Position numbers and translations under genes: made by a program. The notes under the pieces are model-generated. The model did no database searches, was not told the origin of the DNA, and worked only from the letters and a program-made list of their open reading frames with translations. Positions 43,790 through 55,500 of a DNA stretch of 64,000 bases are shown here, piece after piece (the stretch's first letter is position 1; every line of letters starts with the position of its first letter). Source of the DNA: Amoeboaphelidium protococcarum (Eukaryota; Aphelidiomycota; Aphelidea); assembly GCA_023515745.1 (NCBI GenBank), contig JALECJ010000255.1, forward strand, positions 1,374,001-1,438,000, written 5' to 3'.

Positions 43790-44351
43790 TACTCTATCGA
43801 TTTATATATACTAGAATGCAGCTTAATGAAGCCAAAAATAATAAAGCTTGCAGTAATACAATAGCTGATGATCAAACGTTGTAAGATTCTCTCAGTGAAA
43901 ACGCGTCAAAATTGTTTAGAATCGTTTCATCCCTGTTAAATGACAAGGCCCTCTGAGTTTATCTGTCTGTCTGTCTGTGTGTGAGAAGTGGAAAGATCAT
44001 AGTATGGTATGGTAAAATCCTGGTACCTGGTATAAACTATTAGTCTGATTTGGTACGTGTAATTAACTTTTATGGATAATGCTGCATTACTATCTCCTCT
44101 GATGGCGTATTTTATTCTGGGAGTCACTGATTGGCGTTAAAAAGATTCGTGTACCTGGTGTAACATCTGACTAGTGAAATGACTTGTTGTGTCACTCATC
44201 GACTTGCCTTATTGAAACTAACTTTGTGGTCATCCATAGTCGCTCAGCTTTATTTATATAACTCATATTTTAAATCTTATTTGTCATCCATTTATCCATT
44301 TCATATCCTGTGTGTTATACTGTATTTAATTTAATCTGACTTGAAACTGAG
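43790..44351. promoter_or_regulatory. Divergent intergenic region with ACGCGTC and a CTGT microsatellite
   Basis: 562 bases between the PPR and Gly/Met-rich genes. ACGCGTCAAA lies at 43901, 110 bp upstream of the PPR start, and a CTGT tandem at 43963-43984. Short frames on both strands are chance ORFs. Confidence 0.4.
43963..43984. repeat. (CTGT)n microsatellite
   Basis: About four and a half CTGT units followed by GTGTGTG. Intergenic. Confidence 0.7.
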
Positions 44352-46241
44352 ATGGGAATGACTGAATTGAAGACAATGCAGAGAGTATCGAGCGCGATGT
44401 AAATGAAACAATGGATGCTGCTTATCATTGTGATGATGATGAGCATTACAACAGACTGTATTCCTGTGTAAAATCTGTAATTAAATGACGGAGTACGCGA
44501 TGTCCACCTCTTTAAAAGACAAGACAAAGGTGGTGCGGGCGGTCTTAAAGGAGGCGGCATGGGCGGCGGTGGTATGGGTGGCGCTGGAAAAGGTGCCGGA
44601 GCTCTAGGCGGTATGGGAGGTATGGGCGGTCCCGGTGGCGGCGGCGGTCTGATGGGTGACCGTGGTGCTGGGATGCCTGGCATGGGAGGCATGGGTGGTC
44701 CTAGTAAAATGCCAACTGATATGGGTGCCTCCGGCCTGATGGGTAATGGCATGTCTGGTAAAATGGGCGCATCCCCGATGGGCGGTATGGGTGGCCCTAG
44801 CGTAATGCCTGGTGGAATGGGCCCTGGTGGTCAAGGATCTTCTGGCCTCCCAATGGCTGGTGGCGCTCCTGCTCAATAACCAGGTATGGGCGGTATGGGC
44901 AATGTTGGAAACAAGCCGCAAGTCCCAGGCGGAGGAAATAATCCTGGTGTTCCTATCAATAAGTAGCCTGTTGGTCCTAAATTTACGTAGCCCGGTAAAG
45001 GATAAGAAGCCGGCATTGGTCCTAAACCTGGCGATGTCAAACCTGCGAATCCTATGCCTGCACCAGCTAATCCAGTTACTCCCTCTCCACCTCCCAATCC
45101 AGCCGTTCCACCTCCTCCTATCCCTCCGACGGGCCCAATTGCTCCGGCCCCTCCTGTAGTCCCTCCAAATCCAGCTGTGAATCCAATCTCTCCTCCTGTT
45201 AATCCAGCAGGCCCTACACCTTCTACTGCACCTGGTACTCCTGGTGCGCCTCCTACTGCACCTAGTACTCCTGGAACACCTCCTAATACACCACCTGGAA
45301 CTCCAGGCGGCCCTCCTTCGAATCCAGCTGAAAATCCAAGTACTCCTCCACCTACTACACCACCCGAAAATCCATCTACTCCTCCCCCTCCTGCAGATTC
45401 TAGCTCTCCGGCGCCTCCTGCATAAGAAGGTCCTACGCAGCCTGAGAAGCCAGAAGCTGCTGCCCCTGAACCCACAGCTCCTTCGACAGCTGGATCATCA
45501 CCAGATAGTCCAGAAGCATCATCATCAGGTGATGCTGAAGCTGTGAGTTAAAGTCCAGCAGATGCCGGCCCTGCGACTGAGTCTGCGGCCGAAGAGCCTG
45601 CTCAAAGTGGCAGTGAAGAAATGTCCGATGATGCAAGTGAGACTGCTGATCCAGGTGGGATTACTAATCCTGCTGCTGGTGAGGATTTGGCAGGTGAAGC
45701 TCAACAAGCTCTTGCCGATGCGTAAGCGGCTGTTGAAGAAACTAAGGCAGCTATAGACGCTTCCGCAGCTGGTGGAGACGGAGGTGGCGGTGGTGGAGGT
45801 GGAGAAGGCGGTGGAGGAGGAGAAGGTGGTGGTGAAGAAGCACCAGCAGAAGAAGCTCCGGCTGAAGAAGCTCCCGCAGAAGAAGAAGGTGCAGAGCCTG
45901 AAGTTCCAGAGGAGCTGGCAGCTGCATTCCAAGATATGCTGGAAGGCATTGGTTCGCAAAATTTTGATCAATTCAAACAAGGATTGGACTAATATTTGGC
46001 CTATGAGCCACCTGAAGGTACTGCTCCTCCCGTCGATATGAATGATCCAGAATTCTAGGCTGCAGTTACTGATTTAGTTAGCGCCGTGCCGGCTAAAGAT
46101 GAGGTCGCGATGTAATAGAGTTTGGATACTCTGCTCGCCCTGAAATAAGGACCTCAGGATGGTGCACTCGCGAGTGAAGATGAAGCCTTACCTTAAGCAG
46201 GAGGTGCACCGGGTGGTTAGTAAGCACATATGCTTCAATGA
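44352..46241 (+). CDS. Secreted Gly/Met-rich, Pro-rich and acidic low-complexity protein
   Basis: ATG at 44352, TGA at 46239-46241, single exon, 629 residues. Residues 1-40 hold an internal signal peptide (MKQWMLLIIVMMMSITTDC; Met-17 is TAA-adjacent and may be the true start). Then come a Gly/Met-rich block (about 65-180, GGMGG repeats), a Pro/Asn/Thr block (about 230-355, PSTPPPTTPPENPSTPP-like), and an acidic Ala/Glu/Ser/Gln block containing two small Gly-Gly runs. The end is acidic and Gln-rich. It resembles the modular low-complexity architecture of extracellular adhesives or wall proteins. No globular domain is evident and no family recognised. The long antisense ORFs over it (44873-45475, 45525-45980) are composition shadows. 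Confidence 0.8.
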
Positions 46242-46423
46242 TCTGATGTTTCGCTATATTAATGTATTCCAATTTTTTTCAATATTATAGCAATTTTTTT
46301 ACTCTTGAATATTTGTATTTCTTTACATGTTTTGAATCTTTATCAATCTTGACTTGTAATAACATAGGACACATCAAACATCAAGATTAACTATATTAGC
46401 AAAATCTGTCTAGAATTTTATAT
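46242..46423. other. Short convergent gap
   Basis: AT-rich 3' ends of the Gly/Met-rich gene and the inhibitor-2 gene. Nothing else seen. Confidence 0.4.
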
Positions 46424-47629
46424 TCAGATATCATCCTTCATTTTAGTTCGAGAGTCTACAATGCGAACATGTTTATCACGCTTGGATGAGGTGGACCGTG
46501 ATCGATATGATGATGCCCCAGTCTTGTCAGATGATTGAAATGATTACACACCATCAGATGCCTGTCTACCACGTTTAATGGAATCTTTATCCCTCTAAAC
46601 GGCGCCCTCTACATTGTTAGAGACACCTTCAGCTTATGGCTTAACCAGAGCTGGCTTGAGAGGCTAATCTCTAAACAATCTAATATGCCCTGAAGACTGA
46701 CTACTTGCAGAAGTCATACTCTTGGAGCGGGAGAAATTGTTTCTACCAGGATTCGTATTACCATCTTCATTAACCTCGGAATCTCCATCGCTACCATAAC
46801 TTTCCTCAGAATCTGAACTACCATTACTACCATCGTCTTACATGCTTTAACTTTCAGCCGCATCCCCATAATCATCATCATCCTCAGTAGACAAAAGATC
46901 CTTACCACGCCTGAGGGCATTCTTCATATCATAGTGCTGCGATCTTAATTTGAAAAACTTCTTCTTCTTCTATTCATATTCCGCAGCACTGGAAGCATCG
47001 ATATAAATAAAATCACCATCGCTATCCACCATTGCATTCTCTCCCTCACTCGCCGTAGTATCCCACTCATTATAAGAAGCGGCGGAGGAGGAGAAATGAT
47101 GATGATTATGATCAGTGTTGGCAGTCTCTGCACCTACGAGGCCACCATTACTACCTGTGGACATTCGCGATGATGCTCGCCTGTTAGTAGGATCATTGTT
47201 ATTATTATTATTATTGGATGATGAAGTCACTGAGATCTTGTCATCAATATCAATCGAGGGATGATGAGCGACATTGGCCAGTGCTTGCTCCAGGGCAGCC
47301 TCATTCAACTTCAAAGGGGGTAGCCACTATCCAGAGGAGGAGCGATGAATCTGCACAGTATCATTATCTTCATCATACTTTACATATGGCGTCTTTGGTT
47401 CTGTAATCTTTTACCGAGTTCCCCTCTCACACTCCGCAGCCATCAGATTGTCTTCGTCCCATTTAATCCTTTTGCCACCACCACCACCTTCACTCTGCCG
47501 CTGCTATGAATTACTAGTATCAACTTCAACTTGCATTGCGACATCACCGCTGTCCTAATACAGCTCATCCTCAGACTTTAAAATGCCCTTAATGCTCCCA
47601 TCCCCCTTATTCTTGTTAACTAAAGACAT
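46424..47629 (-). CDS. GLC8: Protein phosphatase 1 inhibitor-2 / GLC8 family
   Basis: Intrinsically disordered PP1 regulator. ATG at 47627-47629, TGA at 46424-46426, single exon, 401 residues, about twice the human size. The three inhibitor-2 motifs are in order: SIKGILK (PP1 docking, near residue 13), KRIKWDEDNLMAAE with KTPYVKYDEDND (cf. KWDEMNI...PSTPYH, containing the GSK3-type Thr-Pro), and KKKKFFKLRSQHYDMKNALR (cf. KRQFEMKRKLHYNE), the helix that covers the PP1 active site. The central insert is Asn/Ser/Asp-rich and the C-terminal extension is Ser/Arg-rich with a basic KRDKHVRIVDSRTK end, absent from the human protein. Confidence 0.88.
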
Positions 47630-48215
47630 ACTTTACTTAATACGTAGATAGCTCCTACAATAAATATATATTAATTGGCTGAATACACTAAAATCAAATA
47701 CTGATCGAAAGTGAAAGAAATGCTGTGGAATGAATAAACGACGAAGAGTGAGAGTAAGAGAGCGACGCCGTTGGCGCGCGCATGAGACGCGGCTGAAATA
47801 AGAATCGCTCGGTCAATCATGAGTTGAAACAACGATAAGAAGCCTTTGACGTACGGCGCCCTAGCTTGAACTAGCATCAACAGACACGAATTTGATTATA
47901 AGCAATTTTTGATGTAAAAAGTAGACTTCTGATTATTAAAGTCTCAGCACCTAAATTGGATACTTATATCTAGAGAAACTCGTGATTGTAACCCAACGTT
48001 AGATTCAAGTTGTTGTGGTCCAATAGGGATAACTAGAAATTGCCACGTAACGATCCAAGCGCTAAAGTTTCACCATGAGATTTAATATCACCTGAAGTAT
48101 CACTCTACTACATATTTTGAGACTCAGACTCCCCTTTTATTTTCAAGTTTACAATCTTGAATCCCATTTATAGAGATATAGAAAGTACATACCCATTCAT
48201 TCACTCATTAGCATT
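47630..48215. promoter_or_regulatory. Divergent intergenic region
   Basis: 586 bases between inhibitor-2 and the secreted duplicated-module gene. No supported coding frame; minus ORF 47671-47880 has no family resemblance. Confidence 0.35.
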
Positions 48216-49391
48216 ATGATAGCACAATCTCTTACTCTCGTGGCATTGGCCTGCGCATCTTCCGTTGCTATTGCTGCTGAAACAATGACGTCTCAGGTCA
48301 CCTATGGTAAAGACGCTGGTGAATTCGCACCCACCTCTAATCCTTTCCAGTGTCCAGGTAACGCGTACATTGTCGGTATCAATGGCACCGTGAGCTCCCG
48401 TATTCGCAGTCTGCGCTTCGTCTGCTCTGATGGCACAACGTCTGACTGTTTTGGTGGCTGTGGTCCGGCTTAGAATACTGGCTACGTATTCGCTGGCCCT
48501 GGTGAGAAGGGAACACAGGACTAGACCAAGATGATGCAAATGTACAACGCAGAAGGTTTCTCCTAGTTGTACATCAAGGATGATGATAATCAGATCAATG
48601 CCATGTTTAGTGCAGAATCTACCACTGGTCATCTGATTAGTGAGAGTGAGGATACTAATGAATTTGGCCAGGCTTTCCCATCTCCATTAGATCCCATTCT
48701 GGTACAGAGTGATGGGCAGAACCCGATCATCACTGGATTCCAAGTGAAAATGGCTAGAGATGATCAGATCACGATGCTCAAGGTCATGTATCGCGTCAAC
48801 ACTACAGATACCTTTCCGGGTGTGGTGAGACCAAAGCCTGCTTTTACCTTAGCACCTGGTTCTTATGCTCTAAGCGCTTATACTTACGGTAGGGCTTCTG
48901 ACGGCCGTCAATAGGCCGGCGGTGATCCTTTCGTGTGTCCTGAGGGCGCGTTCGTCTAGACTATGACTGCCACTGTGAGCGATCTGATTGAGTCGTTCTC
49001 TATCACTTGTTCTGATGGTACAGTTAGTCCATGCTATGGTCTGTGTAATGCACTAAGAGCTCAAGAAGATACTGCCAATCTCCCAGATAAGAACAATCCA
49101 AAGCGCCGTGTCATGACTTCTATAACTGGGTTTAGTCATCTGACTTTTATCGGTAGTTAGTTCATGGACAATTTGAAAAGTTTTCAAAGTGCTACTGGTA
49201 ACATACTCTCCTCTGAAAAGATGAATGGTCAGTAGTAAGGATGGCCTTCGGATGAAGATATGCATGCTAATGGCGGCGACAATCTGATTGTAGTCGGATT
49301 CGACATTAAATCTAATTGGTATCTTCATGAAATGAGGGTTGCATACAAAAAGAATGTGACAACACCAGTTTCTAGTTTGGTGTCCGCTTGA
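48216..49391 (+). CDS. Secreted protein with a duplicated Cys-containing beta module
   Basis: ATG at 48216, TGA at 49389-49391, single exon, 391 residues. The signal peptide is MIAQSLTLVALACASSVAIA. Two homologous modules follow: residues about 38-90 with PFQCPGNAYIVGINGTVSSR and FVCSDGTTSDCFGGC, and about 235-285 with PFVCPEGAFVQTMTATVSD and ITCSDGTVSPCYGLC. Each has the pattern F-x-C-P ... I-x-x-(I/F) ... C-S-D-G-T-x-(S)-x-C-(F/Y)-G-x-C, with four Cys likely forming two disulfides. Each module is followed by a beta-rich stretch ending in a hydrophobic VGFDIK/ITGFQVKM-like strand. The pattern recalls jacalin-type or other beta-prism lectins, but that assignment is unproven. Confidence 0.8.
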
Positions 49392-49544
49392 GCTCTTGAA
49401 TAGAATTAGATAATGGAAGCATGAATGAGTTGAGTTAGTTTTACCGTAAATTGAAATGAAAGTATTTAATAATGCATTTTTAAAAGAACTAACTTTTATT
49501 TCCAGCTTATTAAATGAAGTCTTCATCAACAGACATCAAAATCA

Positions 49545-52500
49545 TCATAACTACTCTGTGGACCTTTCATTTCTTGCCAGAGGACTAGGATCGTTGATTA
49601 AACTGTTCGGATTCAGCAAAGTATCAGCCTATGAGATTATAGAGAGGTGACCGCGGCGTTAAAACTGAAGCATTTAGTGTTGACTCATAGTAGATGCTTT
49701 GGTCACACTCGGCTCCAATTGCTCAGATTACAAAGGCTAATCCTACTACTACTACAGCTACTGCTATTCCTAATATTTCAATGTAGGCGTCAGTTGATCC
49801 GCCAACTGCTAAACAAAGTCATGCTCCAGCGGTACAATCTCATCAGTTAATATCTCTTCAATTATGAGATCATCGCAGAGTGACGAGTTATAAGTGGGAA
49901 CGTTAATCTCCAGCAACTACTACTCAAGAGACTTTTCATTATTATTGTGATATTCACCGTCGTAATAAACCCCTTATTACTACGTTAGTTGCTACTACTA
50001 CTACTACTACTCTGCCGCACGCGCATTCTCTTCATTCCTATAATATTCTTCATCTGTAATAAATAGCCACTCTGCTTGCAAAATCATATTCTTGACTATA
50101 GTGGTACATTTACCCAAATGTTGCATAGTGCTAGCCAAGTTGTCATTGTTGTCAACTTCCGTGTCACCAAGAGCAGAGGGATGGCCGGAGACTTAATTAG
50201 GCTGCGCAGACTCACCATGACCAGACTATAGTTACTATCCCAACTGAGAACCATTCTAACTCATATGAGCTCTATGCTAATACCAATGCACAGGAGGCGG
50301 ACGGCAGACATTAGTGCCAAATACAATAGCCAAGTTGGACGCGTACATATGATTAGTTTCCTCATAATCAGTGACCAATTGAAGATGCTCAATCAATCGC
50401 TTAAGGATATAGAAATTAGGGCGAGGCAAACTGTGCACCAACGTCTTTATAGCAATCAATCGATCATTATAGTCTACCAGCTCTGCAGCAGCCATAAATC
50501 GATCAAAAAGGTCAAAAGTCAGAAGAGGCTCAGGCATCTCTCGCAAGAACATCTTCAACACACCAGAGATAACATTAATGTCACCGTACTGCTTATCTTT
50601 CAAATTTACAGCAAAAGGATCCGCGTCAAAAGCATTGCGTAGATCTTTTATAGCATTGTTAGAGCCAGAAAGACGATAAATACCAATCTCGGTCAGTCCG
50701 CGAGCTTCAATCTCTGCAAGACATTTCTCGACAATCAGAGGGAGACTGTTCGATTCATCCCATACAATCGTTGACGGGTCCCTCGCAGTTATATCAGAAT
50801 CTTGGACTTCGACTGTAGCAGAAGCAGGCTTCTTTTTGAATAGAGATTAAAATCGGCTGGTACCAGACAATTAAGGCATCTTGGCAATTACTTCCTTTTA
50901 TGCAAGCTCATGTTGCAGTATACTCATCAGAGGGACTTTAAAGACTTTTGGTTGATCACTTGTTGATTTCGCCAACTTTGACTTGGCACGTTTGGGAGCG
51001 TCCACGGCATTCGGCTACAACTTATCCTTGGCATTACCACTTTGAATCTACGACTATTTACGGCCAAGAGTTCCAGTATTTGCACTTGATTTACTATTCA
51101 ATGACTACTGCGACGCTGTGTTGCTGGCAACATCAACCACCGGCTCTGCTTCCTATATCAAATTCAAACGAGAATCTTCCATCTTACGCAGACTCTCAAA
51201 ACTGGCCTCATTCAACTTGCGTATCCAGTCAAACATCTCATCCTGGGACGCTGCTTGCAATAGTATCTCCTAATCATCATCAGTCAGTATGCGGAAAACA
51301 TAATTCCGGCGAGCATAATCAGAAGCCACATGGCTACGAGAATGCATGAGAGAGACCACCTTTATTGGCTTGTCAGTCTTGGGATCTAATGGTCTATCTT
51401 CTAGAGAAAATGCGCTGCTTTCCATTTACTTTTTGAACACCTGTTCAGACGGTGATGGAGAGAGCTTATCCAACTTATACTATGAGCTACTATTCACCGA
51501 CTTGTCACGTATATTGGAGCTAGATTTCATAAGAGAGGCAACATCAATCTTCTCTTTATTATCAACTTTCAGCTCCGGAACAGATTTGAATGCAGACAAC
51601 TTTCTCTATACACTAGATATTTACTTTGACGGCTCAGCAGAGACTGGGCGAGACAGTTCACTAGTATTTCCACTCAAAGAATCAACCGAGTGGGTAGCCT
51701 ACTTCCTCTAGCTACCAGTGCGCAAAAGATTATTAAGCATCGGGCTACTACCACTTCCAACCAAGGCGCCTAAATCTTTCAATGGTCTTCCAATCGAACT
51801 AGTCGGTCTACTTGGACTGCGGGACTTCTCTTTATCCTTGTCCTTCTCATAAACCACTTATAGCTTCTTAAACTCTTTCAGCTTTAGTTTGTGTCGCACT
51901 TTTAATTGGTCTGAAATCGACTTAAAAAGAGCAATCTGAACCTTGACACGCTCATTGTCACGATTAGCTGCAGATATCGCAGAATCATAGTCACACACAG
52001 AGCCAGGCGCCTAGTGCACTGAGCTAGGAACTAACAGAAAGTTCAGTAATTATTCATCAACACCGCTTTAAAGACTCTAATCTGGGAAAGAAGATCTCTA
52101 TTGCCTAGAGCCGAGCTTCTATATCAGCTAAAATGCCTGGAGCCTTTTTCCAATATTAATCAATGGTAAGCCTTGATTCGCAGATATTGCCTTCGTAAAT
52201 CCACCGGCAGACTATGACTACTTGTAATTACCTGATAACTTCAATTTCTTACCATCATTGTGAATAAAATACTCATCAAACTGACTGAGGGTAAGATTAC
52301 ATAGGATACTGAAGACACATAGGGGAGAAAGATAATATATCTATCCGACTAGCTCTGACAACGAAGATTTAGAACTAACCAAGGATTGTTCACGATGCAA
52401 TGCCTCGAGCAACTCCATGTAAGTCTCCGCTACGGCGACAGAATCTCTATCAGACTTATTCATCTTCAACTCAATACCCTCCAGAGGCATTTCAGTCATA

Positions 52501-55500
52501 ATCTGCCATGACTTGCCAAAACAACGACTCTGCGGCGACACCAAAGCATGGATGATAGAGTCTGTGATAAGATTATACTTTGAAATTTGATCCCGACACA
52601 AACGGGCAAGTTCTATAAACTTTTTCAATCTCACAACTCTCAGCCTCCCAGATGACGCAGACACTATGCAATGGATGGTCCAGTCCACAAGATTCTGTTA
52701 GAAATGATGAATAGACTGCAAATTTTATGGAACTGCTGTAATCAGGGGAGCATAAGTGCTAGTGACAGTGCCCTATTCCATGTTCTAATCAAAGCCGAGC
52801 CTACTAACAACGTTACGCCTTGCAGTTTGTGTAGTTGGCTACTTCACGGTATTAGAATCTGCGGAATAGCTGTACACTGGAACCTAAATAAGTGAGAGAC
52901 ACTCCTCCAAAGAAATCAAACCAGATTGATGACCAGTATGATCATCAGAACTAGTCTAAAGCTACTTGATCTGCAAGGACAGTTGATGATGAGACAGGGT
53001 AGATTAAGACATTGAAAGCGAAATAACATCATTCAGTTTAAACCAGTCATTGACACCAACTTGCTAATACATCCTACTGACCAACAATTGTAGAGATTGA
53101 TGCATTTACTTTACAGACAAGGAGTCAAAATCTAGCAAATTGATATTATCACTAGGGGCTTTAGTCATGGTAAAGCAACTATCATCAACAAATGGCTCAT
53201 AAAATATCATCCCAAATTTAGATTAGATCTTGCCAACAGCTTCCTTCTAAGGCACCACTTTCTAAAACATGGACAAAGCCTATCTTACACCTTCCTACAA
53301 TGGTAAACTGTCCATAAAATCGTCTCTATGGTCTTTTAGCCAAAGTTCAATTATTTGCAAGATTCTGCCCCGCTTCTAACTACGAGCGGCTTCAACAGAT
53401 TCTTTGTCACACTAAGACCAGAGTCTCTTCAAAACTTCTAATAGCTAAATGGGAGTCTAAAAAGTTCTGTACACACTCAAGTAGCTATGAATTAGCAGTT
53501 TATCCAAATCGTTCACTTTATCCATAGAAACACCAGCTGTTTGAAGCATCTTAATATCTTTAATCGACGTGATACCACCAATAAGAAGCTGCATTAAGCG
53601 ATCCAACGATACAGCACGTAGTACCAAACGACCTTGCCCATCTTTTCCAGCAGACACCTCAAGCAGGACTTCAAAATTGTCATCAACCAGAATCGACTTG
53701 CTTTGGCCACTTTCATACTACTTAAGCACAGCAGACTACTTAGAAGTAGAGGACGCACCATACGCCACAGTTACATGCATGTCTTTCTCTAGCTTTTGTA
53801 CAGCAACTTTTGTCAAATCTTCAGTATCAACATCAATATAAATCTGATAAAATAAGTGACCATCTTACAGTGGCACATTATCAAAACCATTAATAGTCAA
53901 AGAATTGGAATGCGAGGACAATGCAGCAGTGGCATATTGATGAGGACCCTCACAACTAAAACTAATCTCCATCTCTTTGCCAAAATACTCCTGGCTCAGC
54001 TCATTCAACTCGTCTATTTTAGCAGGGAAATTGCAAATTAGCGGCTACCATTCATCAAAACTATCAGACTATGGCTACTAGTAATGAAATATTTTCCTCA
54101 CAAACTAGAAAAGCTTATCCTCCGTTTGATAAAAGTAATCACAAGACTGCTTACCAAATATTAAAGTACTATCCAAAATGCTTAGAAGGAGGCCGATTTC
54201 ATACTAAGACTTCTCCTCAGACAAAAGCTACAATTTCTGCTCTTTCAACTTTTAAGCTAAACTCAAAAGGCCATTAGCTTTATCCTAACTTATACCACTT
54301 ACAGAACTAATCCAATCAGACTTAACTAATTGAGCATACTTCGGATCTACCAGCTTCCAGCTCTCAGTCAGGCGCACAATCGGAGGCGACCACATAACTT
54401 CGGCAATGCATTAGAATAAGTACTAACTACCATATTCACTTTTCAAAAGCTCACCTACTCTGATCCAAAAGGTAAGCAGAGCGGCTCGTTTGGATGAAGG
54501 GGCACTTTTACACTAGACTAACACTTGCTGTTTAATGAATTGGGACAACGGATTTAATAAAGCATGCATCATAAATATACGCTTGTCACCATCATCTTAA
54601 CTAACTAAAGTTTACAAAAATAGGGGTAGATTACTAGAGAGGTGACGAGAAAGACACTCTCCATCCCATAGGCAGCGATACATCCCAAATAGAAGTCCTT
54701 CATCAAACTCTGAGTGCAAAAGCTAATTCGAGAACGAATGTAATGCTTAAGCCATCGCCTCAACAGAGATTTAAAGAAAATCAGAGATTGGCAGCTTCAA
54801 TCCATCGTCCCCAAGCGATTTCCACACTGAAGATTAATCGTAACTATAATTCAACTTGGTTGCCTCTTGATTTAAGCGCTCCAGAAGATCCTTCAACTAA
54901 TTTAGTACAGCGCTATTAGGTTCAAGATTCCCCTTCTACTTCTAACAGAGAACCTTCAACTAATCGCGCCGCTGCGGAGACATGGCCTGAATAGGATCCA
55001 CCAATTGACATAACCTTCCCACAGCTTCGATATAAATCGTAGTTTTGCCATTACCAAGAGCAGAATGTAGTAAACCAGTGACATATTTGATCAAATCTGC
55101 AGCCTTGACATCAGAATACCAGAGGGAGCTCGAAAGCAGGCGAGAAGATATCAGTTTAATATTCAAAGCCAGCTCTGTATTGTCATTATCGCCATCTTCA
55201 GAATACGCCTACTATAGTAAAGACTCATGCAATAACGCTTCCACAAATGCAGATTTCAAATAATCATCCTGAATACACATGAGCAATCTAGAACTATCAA
55301 TGACAGCATTGGTGCCCAATTTTGAAGCCTTACTGAAAGCTAGACCTGGATGCTTCTTGTTTACACTAATAAACTTCTCATTACCAAGGCCATACTCCTA
55401 ACCGCTTCTATCAGAGTCTCTATGGTGTCTTCTCTCTATAGTAGGAACTTCTACAAATTAGCCGCCTTTACTCTGACTCAGCAGATAACTTTTTACTTGA

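Noticed and set aside
44873-45980. Long antisense ORFs over the Gly/Met- and Pro-rich secreted gene
   Set aside because: Low-complexity shadow frames; the sense frame has a signal peptide and runs from ATG to TGA.
54071-54277. Plus-strand ORF inside the BEM2-like gene
   Set aside because: The minus-strand frame is continuous through it and in phase with both flanking domains.
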